Assembly: GCA_009760855.2 (NCBI GenBank)
Contig: WPIO01000074.1
Location: 893,001 to 957,000, forward strand
DNA length: 64,000 nucleotides
Reading direction: 5' to 3'
Origin: Cristatella mucedo
Taxonomy: Eukaryota > Bryozoa > Phylactolaemata > Cristatellidae
Both the position numbers and the translations under genes were made by a program. The notes under the pieces were generated by a model. That model was not told the origin of the DNA, made no database searches, and saw only the letters and a list, made by a program, of their open reading frames with translations. Of this stretch, positions 1 through 37,630 are shown piece by piece; the stretch's first letter is position 1; each line of letters begins with the position of its first letter.

Positions 1-960
1 GGGTCGGCTTTTCGGGCTCGGCAGCCGGCAAGCCGGTCGGTCGGTCGGCTGCCGCTGACTCACCACTGCCGCCGCCACTGCCGCCTGCTCCCCCTGCGCA
101 GGGCCGCTGCACGCTTGGCGCCCCTGGCGCTGCGTGGGCCGCCATCCCGGCGCTGCCTGCATCCGGTGCCGCGTCTCCTCGCTCTCGCTCGCCGTCTGTC
201 AGCGAGCTGTAAGCGCGGCGCTGCAAGATCCTTCGCTTTCCGGCGGCGGCAGCAGCAGCAGCTCAGTTCGCTGTGCTCGACTCCTTGTCGCCTGCCCTTT
301 CCCAGGGGATGTCTGTTTCCCTGGGTGGGAGCGGGTCTTTGGCTGCCTTCTTCCCGGCGGTGATGGGCACTGGCGCGCCGAGCGGCTGCCACGAGAGGCG
401 GCTGCGTAGAGTACCACACCGAGGCTGCGGCCGGTTGCAGCTGGCGGGGTGAATGGGCGGATGCGGGGGCGTGTGAAGCGTCGCGCAGGTGGTGCGCCGC
501 ATCTGCGGCTGCCACACCACATGCGCCAGCCGGGAAAGCCGGATGATAAAAGAAAGCGATCGCTTAGGAGGAAAGATAAGACGAGCGAGGGCCTGGGAAT
601 GGCAGCGCCGCCGCAGCCGCTGCCGCCGCCGCCGAGCCGCAGCGGCTTCCAGCACTTCTGTTTGAGGCTCGGGGCGAGGCGGCGAGCAGAGCAGAGCGGC
701 ATGCGAGGCGTTGCCGGCAGCTCGCTGGCGGCGACGCCTCGACGGCAGCAGCAGCCGGCAGCTCGCTGGCGGCGCACAAATCGTTAGATTCGAGAACGCA
801 GCCGCTGCCGCCGTTCAGTCATCAATAAATTCTTAGTTGCAGCGATTCTTCTGGCTGCACTGTGGCCTGCAATTTCCGAATGAACAAAGGGACACAAGCA
901 GGCTGGAAAATGAGAGACGACGCTGCGCAAGAGCCGAGAACGGAAGAAGCAGAGAGGAAC
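1..960. other. GC- and CpG-rich sequence, no gene proven
   Basis: Short CCG/GCC and AGC repeats with several overlapping chance frames on both strands, and AATAAA at 824. It could be a promoter or first-exon region, possibly of macoilin, but I see no macoilin N-terminal motif. Confidence 0.4.
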
Positions 961-1200
961 CTGGGAGAGCTGGGAGATAGAGAGAAGGGAGGGAGGAGAG
1001 AGAGAGAGAGAGGGAGAGAGGGAGGGAGTTAGGGAAGGAGAGAGAGACAGAAGGAGAGGGAAGGGAGAGAGAGGGAGAGAGAGAGGGGAGAGGAAGAGAG
1101 AAAGAGAGAGAGAGGGGGAGAGAGGCAGTGTGAGGGGAGAGAGGGGGAGAGAGGCAGTGTGAGGGGAGAGAGAGCTAATGTGAGGAGGAGAGAGAGAAGT
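960..1200. repeat. GA-rich purine tract, imperfect
   Basis: GAGAG and GGGAG motifs, with a 39-bp unit (GGGGAGAGAGGCAGTGTGA type) repeated near 1115-1180. Confidence 0.85.
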
Positions 1201-2379
1201 AGTGCAAGAAACGAGTTGTTAGACACTGGCAGCGATGGATAGCACTGCCACGATGGATAGCACTGCCACGGTGCTGTGTTTTCAACCGGCAGATGGAGCA
1301 ATTTAGCTCCTACCGAGCCAGAGCAATATCTTTATACGAGAGAGAGAGAGGCAGTGCTCCGATGTTCTTGTAAGAAGTCGACAGGAAAAGAGAATTTGCA
1401 ACGGCAAACAGAACACTTGCAAAAATGTGAGCAAAGTGCAATGCCTCCAGCCGGGCAATATGGCACCCGCTGGGCCGCGAGAGTGGCTCGGATCGTTGGG
1501 TCGTTGGAGAGCTGCTAAGATCCTTGGCTGCTCTTGGAAAGAGTCGGGGGGGGGGGGGTGGAATCTCCCAAATTCTGAGGCCAGAGCAACGTCGAATCGT
1601 TTCGGTTTTTTGGCAGACCCGAAAATGGGAAGGGATCGCTGTTTGTTGAACCTCGTAGATGTATGGGCATGTATAGCATGGCCGGAGGGCCTCAGCATTA
1701 ATGCCCACGCCTCCGCAGAAGGAGAGCACGCGCAATGAGTTGAATGAACCCCGCGACTTCTGGTTTTCTCGACGAGGACAGCATCAGCTAACCTTCTGCA
1801 CTTGCATTTGTCCTCCACGCTGCAGACTGCTTCAGCTGCTGCAGCTTCGGCTACTGATTTGGGGCGGTTTACTTGAGCCAGGGCTTGAGGGGGGAGGAGG
1901 AGGAGGAGGACGTCGTCTGCTGGCAGAAGCAGCAGTCCCGGAAGCTGGCTATTTGGGGCAGTTTACGGCTCCTGCTTCTTTACCACCACTCAATCCCCAC
2001 CACCCCCCCTGGGCCCGAAGGGGGGGTGGTGGTGTTGGTGTGGGCTTTTTGGACGGTGGTCGGTTAGAGCTGTAGCTGTCGGCAGCCGCCGGCAGCTACA
2101 TGCAGGCACTGCCACGGTCGCCGGCCAGCGGCTGCTGCTGCTGCAGTATATCAGTGCTCCGTCGGCTTCCATTGTGTGTCGTGAAAAGAAGCCCTCTGCA
2201 GCAGGGTAGCCTTGTGTTTGCGAAGTTCGTCACAGAAAAACAGAAAGTGACAGAATAGAGCAGCTAGGAGCGTGGGATTGGCCGGCAGAGAGAGCAGCCA
2301 TTGCCGAGCGTTTACCAGTCCAACGGCAACACGTGTTTATTGGTTGGTTGGGCGTGGGTGGAGCAGTGTGGGTAGAGAC
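1200..2379. other. unassigned sequence
   Basis: Contains a 13-G run (1546-1558), the dispersed duplicate and C/G-rich stretches near 2000-2035. No supported gene. Confidence 0.4.
1868..1948. repeat. dispersed duplicate, copy 1
   Basis: About 80 bp (CTTGAGCCAGGGCTTG to CAGTCCCGGAAGCTGG) nearly identical to 5054-5131. Copy 1 has a few extra GGA units. Confidence 0.9.
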
Positions 2380-2699
<320 letters not shown>

Positions 2700-2789
2700 G
2701 AGACAGAGGGGGAGAGACAGTCGGACAGAAAGCAGAGGGAGAAGAGAGAGAGGGAGACACAAGTCTGCTATGCAGGGCACTTCAGTGTA

Positions 2790-3125
2790 TAATGTATCTC
2801 AGTCTGTAGCTCACGCCAAAAAGGAAAGTGAGAGAAGCATAGCCGAGTCAGGAGGGCAGTCGAGGAAGTTAGTAGCATGGAAGTTAGAAGCAGCTCATGA
2901 GGGAGCAGGATAAGAGTCGCTGCGGAAAAGAGTTGTGGAAGTCGAAGTTCCGTAGACCAGGACCTGGAGAGGAGAAGCTTCTGTTGCCAACAGTCTTCAA
3001 GCGTAGTTGTGGAACAGCTAAATTAGTGTCCACAGACGACCTGAGGGCACGAGGAGCCATCGAGGCTGGTGCAGCAGCAGTTCAGCTAGAAGCCAATCAC
3101 GCGATCATCGGGCCTTTGATCAACC
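2790..3125 (-). mobile_element. LINE-B fragment, minus strand, diverged
   Basis: Diverged relative of the 34399 and 4165 copies without the terminal tail. The TTGTGGAAG, GTTCC and CCAACAGTCTT landmarks are in the right order. Confidence 0.65.
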
Positions 3126-3314
3126 ATCGAGGAGCCTCCATCGAGGAGACTCCTGAGGCTCCAAGGGTGACACACGGTTGAACCTCTGAACATGTTGACC
3201 AACCGCTAGGCCGCCATGTTCTTCGCCAGCTGCCGAGCCATAATCGCCTTTTGTGGCTGTCTGGGCCAAAACTGAATTACAGAGCCACTCAACTGCTGTT
3301 CTTCACAGCCATGC

Positions 3315-3894
3315 TGAGCTTAGGACGTTTACGTGATCTCGCCGACCTGCACTGGCTCTCTGTCAGGCAACGGATCGACTTCAAGATATTGTCGCTCACT
3401 TATGGGTCACTTCATTCTTTGGCTCCAGCCTATCTCTCAGATCTACTCCCCCACCAGGCCAAGCATAGTACCACCCGCTTTTCGGAATCCAACAGTTTAC
3501 CAATACCTCGTACAAACCTCAAATCCTTTGGAGACCGTGCATTTAGTTCGTATGCTCCGATAGCCTGGAACTCCCTCCCGACTTGCGTCAGAACATCCCC
3601 TGACTTGATCACATTTAAAAAGAACTTAAAAACACCTATTTAGGACAGGCAGCATTTAGTGGGTCCCTTTGATTCGTCCTTCATATGCTTATGTGTGCTG
3701 ACACTGTGCATGCTGCCACTAACCACACTTTATGCTGACCTTGTGCATATCACCCCTAACCATGTTGTTCATGTCGTTTATCAAGCATAATGTTACTCAC
3801 CATTCAATTGCGTTTCTTTTGCAGCAAATGTAAATCGCCTAGAAAGAGATTGAGTTCTCTGGGGGCGCTTTATCAAGTGCATTATTATTATTAA
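3315..3894 (+). mobile_element. LINE-A, 5'-truncated copy
   Basis: The C-terminal part of the reverse transcriptase protein is open for over 100 codons (LADLHWLSVRQRIDFKI, HSLAPAYLSDLLPHQAKH, DRAFSSYAPIAWNSLP, FKKNLKTPI). The 3' untranslated region, hairpin and (ATT)n tail follow. Confidence 0.88.
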
Positions 3895-4164
3895 TATCCG
3901 GACTGGCCAGTCGATTCAATCCTGGCTCAGGCATAGAAGGCTGCTACATCATCATTGAAAGTTTCGTGGAATCGAGGACGTAAGCAATGGTGGTGGGAGG
4001 GGGGAGGTAGCCAAGCGATGGACGGTTAGGTGAAACTTTAAAAGGAAGGCAACTATGCTTGGCAGAATATGTGACCAGGTTCTCAGTATCAGACGTTTCT
4101 CAGCCAGAAATAAGGTGGAAGCTTCGAGCTGGCGTTCGCAGTGCAGCAATCTCGTCCTGTCCTG

Positions 4165-4620
4165 TCTGTCTGTAATGTAATGTATCTCCATCAGTAACTC
4201 CACAAAGTCATAAAGACCATGTGGGTGTTACGCAGGAGAGTTTTGTACAGCGCACTCACAGCCTAAGCGGCTTTCGGTACGCATTCGGTAGCCAACAGAC
4301 TTCGTCTCACGCAACAAAGAGAAAGTGGGAAGCATAGCAGAGTCAGGAGAGCAGTTGAGGTAGTGAGTAGCATGGAAGTAGCAGTTCAGGACCGCTGAAA
4401 AAGATGTGCCGTAGTCGGCAGTTGGAGAGTAGATGTCGTTGCGTAAGAATTGTGGAAGCGAGTTCCACAGTCTAGGACCTGCAGAACTAAAGCTTCTGTC
4501 GCCAACTGTCTTTAAGCTGAGGAATGGGACTGTCAGTCCTGACAGTGCAGTCCTGTCCTGTCTGTCATTCGTCTTAGCTGCTCTGCACGAAGAACTGAGA
4601 GGGGCGTGGTGTAGGGCGTG
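4165..4620 (-). mobile_element. LINE-B 3' end, minus strand
   Basis: Close match to the copy at 34399: the same inverse tail (TGTAATGTAATGTATCTCC), the 3' untranslated region with GTGGGTGTTACGCAGGAG, and the inverse of the LWNSLPQFLRND-coding region. Confidence 0.8.
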
Positions 4621-5288
<668 letters not shown>

Positions 5289-5447
5289 GAGTGATACCCC
5301 ATCAAAGCCCTCAGTGCCTTCAGTTTATCTCTCGTTTTTTTTCTGTCAGTCTTAATGTCTGTCGTTCCATGACCATTTGTTTCTGTTCATCTCTGTTATC
5401 TGACCTTTGCCACTCTCAATGTCTCTTGTCTGGGGTGGTCCTTTGTC

Positions 5448-5481
5448 CCTCTCTCCCCCCCCCCCTCTCTCTCTCTCTCTC

Positions 5482-5523
<42 letters not shown>
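5448..5523. repeat. (CT)n microsatellite after a C run
   Basis: About 11 C followed by CT repeats; opposite orientation to the tract 170 bp upstream. Confidence 0.92.
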
Positions 5524-5526
<3 letters not shown>

Positions 5527-5836
5527 GTGACAGCTTTTGACCTGTCACGTGACATCAGGCTTCTGACCTGGTTGCTGCTGGCACCTGGTTGCTGCTGGCA
5601 CTTCATCAGCAGCTTTCGTAAAAGGAGAACGCTTGACATGGTAGGTTGCCGTGGACCGTTCTTTGAGGGAGGGCCAGTGGATGAGTCACAAACAGCTCAG
5701 GTTGCAGACGGCAGGCAACCGGCTGCATGGCACTGCAACTCGGCATTGACTAAGCCGTGCCCTGAGATGTCTGCATCTTTGATACCGGCTAAAAGTGGCT
5801 TTACACGGCTAGGCTTGCATACTACCTGCTCCCCCC

Positions 5837-5905
5837 ATGCTCGTGAGCACAAGCACATGCTCGTGAGCACAAGCACATGCTCGTGAGCACAAGCATGCGA
5901 GCGCG

Positions 5906-5944
<39 letters not shown>
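5837..5944. repeat. 20-bp minisatellite (three units) followed by (CA)n
   Basis: The unit ATGCTCGTGAGCACAAGCAC occurs three times (5837-5895), then CGCGCA-type sequence and about 16 CA units. Confidence 0.9.
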
Positions 5945-5949
<5 letters not shown>

Positions 5950-7737
5950 GTCCTATTCCGGTCTTCTTTTTTTGGAGGAAGTTTACATGGTCAATCATCC
6001 TTTAAGTCTTGCTTACTACTCGCTTTGCCCCTGGGGTTCGTGCAAAATTTCTTTTCTTTGGGATTTAGGAGATGGCCCTGCTCGATGGATTTAAACCTTT
6101 CCGGCCCTTTCCACGATTGCTTTTATCCTGCCTCCTCCGATCTCACCCACCAGGCTTTTCATGGCAGCGAAGAAGGCGTGTCCTTGACGGCGCCTAGGAT
6201 TGGTCGTTTTCTAAGTCTTGCCGAGTTTTAGCTAAGAAGTAAAACCACGTTTGGCTACTGAGTATTTGCCAAGTCTTTCGTAAGTCTTGGACTGCCATTT
6301 TGCCCCCCCTCCCAGTATCGATGGCGTATACCGAAGTACCGAAGGCTCAAGTAGATAGGAAGCAGGTAAGCAGCAAGACTCACCGTGTAAACTTGACTTT
6401 AGAGAAACGCAAGATTCAGCAGCCCAGTGCCAGCCTGCTGCTGCAACTACCAGTGGAGGGTGGTGGGCCGTGGGATGTGGGAAGGCTGAGCTCAGCCCTT
6501 TCACCCTTGGGTGGCAGATGGCTTCCTTTGTGTGCCTGTGACTGGCCTTCAGCACCTGCTGGCTTTTTTTTTGTCAGTTAAGTGCTAGAAGGAAGAGCAG
6601 TCCCCTGAACCTTTCCAGCAGCAGCCATTAGCAGTGGCAGCAGCAGCACTGCAGGCAGCAGCAGCAGTAGCACCACCACCACCACTAGCAACAGCAGTAG
6701 CACAGCAAGCAGCAGTAGTACCGTAGACAGCAGTAGCAGCAGCACCACAAGCAGCAGCCGCCAAGTCCCCCCCATTGCATGTTTCCTGGGCTCTAGAGCC
6801 GTGAAGACTTTGTTACTGGCTCATATCTTCCGACGAGTCCAGTGCTGAGTAGTGTTTCCATACTCATTGATCGGCTTACCATGATCAACTTGGCTGCTGC
6901 CTCCTCCTCCGCAGCTTCTAGCCGCCTTAAGCAGCTGGATCACGGGCGCAGCCGCTGCCGGGGCCGGCAGTTAGGAGTTGGCAGCAGTTGCTGCTTGGCA
7001 AATGCCATCGTGCCCCTGCAAGTGAGCAAGCTCATGCCCACACGTGCCCGTCCTTGCCCATGCTTGTCCGGTTGCCGGTCGCATTGTTGTCAGCCTGTCG
7101 TCGGTGACATGGCGCCGAGCGAGGTCCCGGCGCCGGCTTATGCAGCCGAATGCACAGCCATTGTGGTTAGGTGCAAATGCAGCAGCAGCAGCGGCGGCAG
7201 CAGCAGCTGCTGCGGCTGGGCGCACATGCTGCCCGCTGCCTGTGTGCGCGCGCGAGTTCCCACATCGCGCGCTGCTCACGCCCGCTGCCAGCGAGCATGC
7301 GTGCATTTCGCTCACTGCTGGCCACTGCCTTTCGTCTTGACGTCTGTCGCCCCGGGGGGGGGGGGGACCGGTCATGCCCTAATCTTGTAGACATGGCTCA
7401 TACCGTGGAGTAGGTAGGTGGCTGTCCGGGTGATTGCTTGAGCTGCAGCTGAGACAGAAGATTAGCTTCGAGCTGATGCCAAAATAGTGGGCAATGCTTA
7501 ATTCCATAATGGACAGCTGTCACGGCAGCAGAGAGCAGATCAACAGGAGAGGGTGGGTTGTGTAGAAGGTGTTAGAGTCTGCTTGAGTTGGTGACTTCTG
7601 TACCCACTGCTGCTGCTGCACACTGCTAATGCACAACCGCCGGAAACTGCCAGTAATGGCAGAAATGTAGATCGGTCAGTCTGTGCGTGGGGGAGCGGTT
7701 GTCAAAAACAGCTCGATGCAGAGAGTGCGAGCAAAAG
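5945..7737. other. unassigned sequence with AGC/CAC trinucleotide clusters
   Basis: Imperfect AGC/ACC repeats at 6600-6760, an AGC/GCTGCT cluster at 7180-7215 and a 13-G run at 7354-7366. No supported gene. Confidence 0.4.
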
Positions 7738-7781
7738 CAGAGAGAGAAGAGAGAGAGAGAGAGAGTGTGTGTGTTTGTGAG

Positions 7782-7861
<80 letters not shown>
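7738..7861. repeat. (GA)n microsatellite
   Basis: Two GA blocks separated by a short GTGTGT stretch. Confidence 0.95.
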
Positions 7862-7863
<2 letters not shown>

Positions 7864-8232
7864 CACAGCAGGCAGTCCAGTCGGCTTCTCGGCATCGTGG
7901 CGCAGCAGCAGTGGCTTCCACACGCGAACGCTGCTGCTGCTGCAGCCGTGTGCTTCTGGTGCTAGCTCGAAGCAGCTGCAACCGTAGGGATTGCACACTC
8001 GGTGGGCGGTGCGCTGCACTAGCTTTCGTTGCAGAGCTCACTGGTTTACAGTCGCCTCACTCCATCAACCCGTGGTTCCATCCGTGCATGCAAGCGTCCA
8101 GCTCAATCGTTGGCAGGGGCGGTTGCTCGGCGCATCGCTTTGCAGCTGTCTCCTGCTCGAGAGGAAAGAAAGATTAAGAATCACTGAACGTTCGCTGCAA
8201 ATTGCTACAGACAGGACTGCCTGAACGAGAGT

Positions 8233-8408
<176 letters not shown>

Positions 8409-8754
8409 CCATGTCGAATCTTTCCGTCGGCTGCTGGAATCGGTCGGCGCGCGAGGCCTAGCTGCCATCCGGTGACTCAATAAGCTGTGCAGGGTGTCTC
8501 GAGAGTCCGTATAGGCACAGGCCCCAAATGGGTACCAGTCAGGAGAGCCTTTTACCGAGGCAAAGCCTGCTGCTGCCGAACGCTTCAGGAAGTGGGAGGG
8601 AAATGAGCCGCACTGCCGGCCCAGCCTGCTGACGAGGTACTTGGCTAAGCCTAGGTAGCAGAGCAGCTTCCCTGGGGAAGCCGATGTGAGCCGCCAGTAA
8701 ATTAATCTTAAAATGGAAGGGTGGAGCAGGCCTGGAGCTCCCTGGTCCACTTGC

Positions 8755-8863
8755 TGCAGAGCTCTCTCCTCCCCTCCCCTCTCTGTGTACTTCTTCCTCT
8801 CTCTACTGCTTCCTCTTTCTGTTTCTTGCTCCTCCCTCCCTCGCTCAATTTCTCCTCTCCCTC

Positions 8864-8909
<46 letters not shown>

Positions 8910-9294
8910 ATACTCCTCTCGCCTTCCCTTCCTCCCATCTCTCATCAGCCTCACTCTTCCCCTCATCTCACTATCCCTTTCATACTCAGTCTGTCTGTTT
9001 GTCTGTCCCTGTCTCTTTCTGTCACTCTCTGTCTGTTTGTCTGTCCCTGTCTCTTTCTGTCACTCTCTGTCTCTACGTCACTCTCTATCTCTGCCTGTCT
9101 CTCTCTCTCCTCTCTCTCTCCCACTCTCTGTCTCTGTCTCTCCCTGTCCCTTTCACTTTCTGTCTCTGCGATTCTCTGTCTCTCTCTGTCACTCTCTGTT
9201 TCTCTCTCTTTCTCGGTCTCTGTCACTCTTTGTCACTCTGTGTCTCTGTGTCTCTCTGTTTCTCTCTGTCTCACTCTCTATCTCTGTCTGTCTG
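8755..9294. repeat. CT/CTGT-rich pyrimidine tract
   Basis: Pyrimidine-rich stretch of 540 bp. CT repeats around 8860-8900, then TCTGT/CACTC units; a unit of about 40 bp is repeated twice near 8990-9070. It ends at the LINE-A (TAA)n tail. Confidence 0.9.
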
Positions 9295-9568
9295 TAATAA
9301 TAATAATAATAATAATAATAATATTGCACTTGATAAAGCGCCCTCAGAGAACTTAATCTCTTTCTAGCGCTTTACATTTGCTGCAAAGTGATATGCAATA
9401 GAATAGTAAGTAAAATCATGCTTGAAAAACAAACAAAATGAATAATATGGTTAGGGGCGACATGCACAGGGTCAGCATGCAAATGTGGTTAGTGGCAGCA
9501 TGCACAGTGTCAGCACGCATAAGCACATCAAGGACGAATCACAGGGACCCACTAAATGCTGTCCTAAC
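9295..9568 (-). mobile_element. LINE-A 3' end, minus strand
   Basis: Begins with (TAA)n at 9295-9322, then the inverse hairpin and 3' untranslated region up to the inverse of the LFRTAFSG-coding region. Confidence 0.8.
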
Positions 9569-10782
9569 CCTTGCTGATAGTGATTCCTTGGCAGCGAGTT
9601 GAAAAGCCCCTGGCTAGAGATTTATTTATCTGGGGTGCAATGCAAACGGCCAATTATCATCATTATTATAATTATTATTAGAAGTAGTAGTAGTATCATT
9701 AGATCTGCACGTAAGCAGGTACCGTTCGCCAGCTTCCTAGTACCAAGTGCGCGGTGCCGTCAGACTGGGGGCATACCTAGGTATGACACAAGCGCAGGCA
9801 GCGCCGCCATCGGTCTCAGATAACTCCAGAAGCTGCTACACCACAGGAAGCTCAGCACCTTTCTTCAAGTGGTGCGGTCGGACTGACATAGACTGCTTCG
9901 AAAAACAGCATCCGTAGCTGCTTAGTACCATACGGGATATGCTACCTGGCAGCCGTCTGCGACGGCACGCGACATCAACACCGAAGCGCAGACATGTGAC
10001 AGCACATTGGCGCCTGAGAGCTCGCAACGCCCAACAGCCCAACCAGACCACTGCAGCTACCCGTGCACAGAATAGTGTACTGCCCACTCCCAGGGTTCAC
10101 ATGCCACATGCAAAGTGCATAGGAAACAAAACTAGATTGAAGAACAGCGTCCTTAGCACAGCCTGCTCCGGTATGCCCTCAAAGAATCGAGTTCAAATGC
10201 AACATTGCCTGAGCTTTTGGCAAACGGTTACACCCACACTGAAGCAGCAGCAGTAGCAGCAGCAGCTGCTGCTGCTACCATTGCTTCTGCTGATATCGCT
10301 GCCACTGCAGCCACTATTACTGCTGCTGCCACTGCTGCCACTGCTGCTCTTGCTTGCTAGATGTTCTGGCCAATGTGATCAGCAGTCACGATCTGCAGCA
10401 GTCTGGCATTACTCCGTCCGTCCGTCTGTCCGTCTGTCTGTCTGTCTGTCTCTCTCTCGACAGCCTTCCTTATCTTCTTCTGCCTCCCCCCTCTCCCGTC
10501 GGTGCCCCCTGACAGCTTTTTGGTTGAGTTGCAGTACTAAAGCAATTAGCAGCTCCAGATAACGGTCAATGCTAGGTCGACCGAACCGGCATGGCTTGCC
10601 GATGTCTGCTCCCATTTTAGCTTGACTTTTGAGGTTGCTTGAAGTCGTAGGATTACGGGGCATGTCCCTCATTCCCACACTAGCTTTAAACACCACTCGC
10701 CATGTCGGAGCATGACCTTACGCAGCTGCTACTTGTGGGTTATGTACGTGTGCACCCCGGACTGCTGGGACAGTTGAGCAGT

Positions 10783-10827
10783 GAGGCACGTGGGCCGGAT
10801 TCCCGGAGAGCTCGGCCCACGTGCCTC
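10783..10827. repeat. perfect 15-bp inverted repeat with E-box in each arm
   Basis: The arms GAGGCACGTGGGCCG (10783-10797) and its inverse (10813-10827) are separated by 15 bp. Each arm contains CACGTG. Confidence 0.93.
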
Positions 10828-11566
10828 GGCCTAGCGGTAGTCTTAGCTTCTTAGCTCTTGGCTCCATCTCGTTGAAAACGTCACGGCTCATCCTTTAGGT
10901 GCGAAGAGGCTCCCGGAGCAGCTGGTGACATGCAGGCAGCACGCAAGCTTCTCGGGCGATCAGAGAGCGACAGGCAGGCAGGCAGGCGCTGCTGCCAAGT
11001 CGACGGGTCAGAAATCGACGGCGCAGCCTCGGAGCTGTGTACTGCTCTCGCAGGCACAGGATTGAGGGCCACGCGCTCGTTTAGACAGAGCGGCAACATA
11101 TCAGAAACCGTTTTCTCACGCTGCTTTCAGAGCTGCGTGTCTTTTGGCGCATGCCATGCCAGGCTTCCGGCCTTTCGATCGGCAAAGCAGACATACCGAG
11201 GCCTAACTAGCCTAGCCTAAGCACTGAGATGGCTGCGCAGGTTTGGGAGGGCATGGGCAGCAGCAGTAAATTGTGCTGCGTGGCAAAGGTTTGACCGAGT
11301 GCAGATCACAGAGGCAGCTGGAAAGAGCAAAGGGAGCGGGAGGTGAGCGAGAGCTCGGAGCATGCATTCAAAGCCGTGCCATTTAACTGGAATCGCGAAA
11401 TGGCTGTTTGGTGCTCGCTCGGGCGCCGCTTCTCCGTGCAGTGTAAAAGCAAGCATCATTCATGCAGGCTGCATTGAATTAAAAGAAAATCTCACTGCAT
11501 CAATAGCCAGTTGCTGAGGAGCCACCTTGGGGCTACTGTTCCATCTATCTAGCACTGGTAGGGAGC

Positions 11567-11722
<156 letters not shown>

Positions 11723-12124
11723 TCCTCGATCGGCCACACGGCCGAGGTTAAAGTAATAATGGCAATGTCTTTCGTATAGCACCCCAATGAGTCTCTATTG
11801 CTGCTATAGAAGTGATATCAAGCTGGCGATGGCTGCTGCTGCATCCCGGAAGCATGATGGGTCCTGGCTGCTGAGCGACTGGACTGAGAGCCGGGACCGA
11901 TGCCTGCCCTAGCTGGCTCATTCCTGTATTTGACTAAATTGTCTGACCAGGCTCTATGCTTGGCCGCCTTTGCTCGCACGACAGACGTCTGCTGAGCAGG
12001 TTTTGGCTGCACAGAAAAGCCCCGGGCTTGCTATGGCAACTGCTTCGGCGTGGGCGTCTGCAGCCGTCGGCCATTGAGACGCCACTGCCGGCTGGCCTCC
12101 GACGACTTGTGTGGAACAAGTTTT

Positions 12125-12293
12125 TTCCCCTTGTGCTACTGCCTAACCATATTATTCATTTTGTTTGTTTTTCAAGCATGATTTTACTTACCATTCAATT
12201 GCATTTCACTTTGCAGCAAATGTAAAGCGCCTAGAAAGAGATTAAGTTCTCTGAGGGCACTTTATCAAGTGCATTATTATTATTATTATTACT
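12125..12293 (+). mobile_element. LINE-A 3' end
   Basis: Last 170 bp of the element with an intact hairpin and ATT tail, followed directly by a SINE-A. Confidence 0.8.
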
Positions 12294-12317
12294 GTGGAAG
12301 GTGAAGGTGAAGGAGGT

Positions 12318-12496
12318 GAGCCGTGATGGCGCACTATTAATAATGGTTGCTTTTTGCGACCTCGATCCCGAGGTCGTGGGTTCGATTCCTGCGATGGGCG
12401 ATCCATTATCGCCACTGCAAGCGGTGGTGATAGCCGTAAAGGCTCTTCTGTCGCTATAGAAAAGAGGCTGTTAAATCAGCTAGTTAGTATTTTTTT
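12318..12496 (+). mobile_element. SINE-A copy
   Basis: Same head, B box, body hairpin and tail as at 45929. The A-box area is damaged (ACTATTAATAATGG). It follows a LINE-A tail. Confidence 0.85.
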
Positions 12497-13211
12497 CATA
12501 GAAGACTTATCTCTCCGACACGTGACGAGGTCTTTGGACCGAGTCGTTTTGCGTTGTAGCACTCTTACCTCTCGAAATTTGGAAATCTTGAGTTCCGAGC
12601 AGTAAGGAGCAAGCGTAAGGAGCAAGTGCGCAAGTGCGCTGGACTTCTGACGAGGCGTGGCAGCAAAGATGTCACGCCCTTTCCTGTCAATTTCGTCTGC
12701 ATTCAGCCGAACATTTAGCTTTGCTGCTGTAGCGTTTAGGTTTGGCATTTACCGACCAGCAAAAGACCGGTCCCTGCAAGCCGGATTCTCGAACCGACCT
12801 CCTGCCTGCTCACTGTCAGAATGCATCATGTCGGCTCAGAGTCACACGGTTCGCCTAGCAATGGGCAGGTTTGCTCTCCACTGCGGCTACCACCACCGCC
12901 TCGGCACCTCGATGCGTGCGTGGATTCGGCTTTGAAAGGAGCCACCCGCTGAGCGAGTTCGCCATGTGCAGCCGTAGCCGTTACTATTTTTTAACTGTTT
13001 TTGCAGCGGTTACTTTTTTGGCCTGTGGTACTCATGACCTTGGCAGTAGCAAGCGTCGCTGGTCTAGCGGTAGCCGAAGTTGCGTGTCTGGCGCCATCTT
13101 GCAGTTCTTTCGTTGCTGCGCAGAGACTGGCCCGGGAGTCACTGCCCCACCGGTCAGATTCAACATCGAACCGTTAGAATCCACTGCCCCGAGAGTGATA
13201 ATTTAGCCACT
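12497..13211. other. unassigned sequence
   Basis: Unique-looking sequence without a supported gene. The macoilin N-terminal exon was searched for here and not seen. Confidence 0.4.
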
Positions 13212-13359
13212 CAGCGATCGAGTGTCACGATTCACCTATCACTCGAACTCCACTTTAGAGGACTCACAGTCTTCAGAGTAGAGCACCCAGCGATCGAGTG
13301 TCACGATTCACCTGTCACTCGAACTCCACTTTAGAGGACTCACAGTCTTCAGAGTAGAG
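13212..13359. repeat. 76-bp unit repeated twice in tandem
   Basis: The unit starts CAGCGATCGAGTGTCACG. The copies differ by one base in CACCTATCACT/CACCTGTCACT until the second ends. It lies 420 bp before the first macoilin exon found. Confidence 0.95.
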
Positions 13360-13371
13360 TCGGAGGGAGCG

Positions 13372-13510
13372 AGCTGGGAAGTGGGGAAAGAAGAGGAGAA
13401 AAGAGGAGATGGGGATGGAAGCAGAGAAAGGAGGAGATCGAAGGGAGGCAAGGAGACAGGACGCAGGAAGGAAAGCAGGGAGATTGGAAAGGAGGAAGTA
13501 GGGAGAGAGA

Positions 13511-13542
<32 letters not shown>

Positions 13543-13550
13543 CAGAGAGC
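13372..13550. repeat. GA-rich purine tract
   Basis: G/A-rich imperfect stretch ending in GA repeats at 13503-13547, shortly before macoilin exon a. Confidence 0.85.
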
Positions 13551-13782
13551 TTGACGTTGCAGAGAGCCTTCCATGCCCGTGGCGCCTTTTGATTTGAGGA
13601 GCTAGCGGACGGACATTGCAGCCACATCAGCTGCCACACCGTAGCTGCCCCGCCGGCATCTTCTCTCTTATTTTTTTTGCTGCTTGCTGCCACACGTACG
13701 CACCGGTGCGCGTGCCGGTGTGGTGCCCATCGACTCTCCTACCCCCTGCTCCCCTCCTGAGAGCTCTCCTTTTCGTTGGCAG

Positions 13783-37630
<23,848 letters not shown>

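Noticed and set aside
12040-12120. RRPLRRHC-like reading resembling the KLRRPLKR motif of the macoilin N-terminus
   Set aside because: The preceding residues do not match, no donor in the right phase follows, and a LINE-A tail begins at once. Likely chance.
13616-13782. Frame open from an ATG at 13616 into macoilin exon a
   Set aside because: The added peptide is unlike macoilin N-termini, and a good acceptor at 13782 fits the family boundary. Kept as intron.
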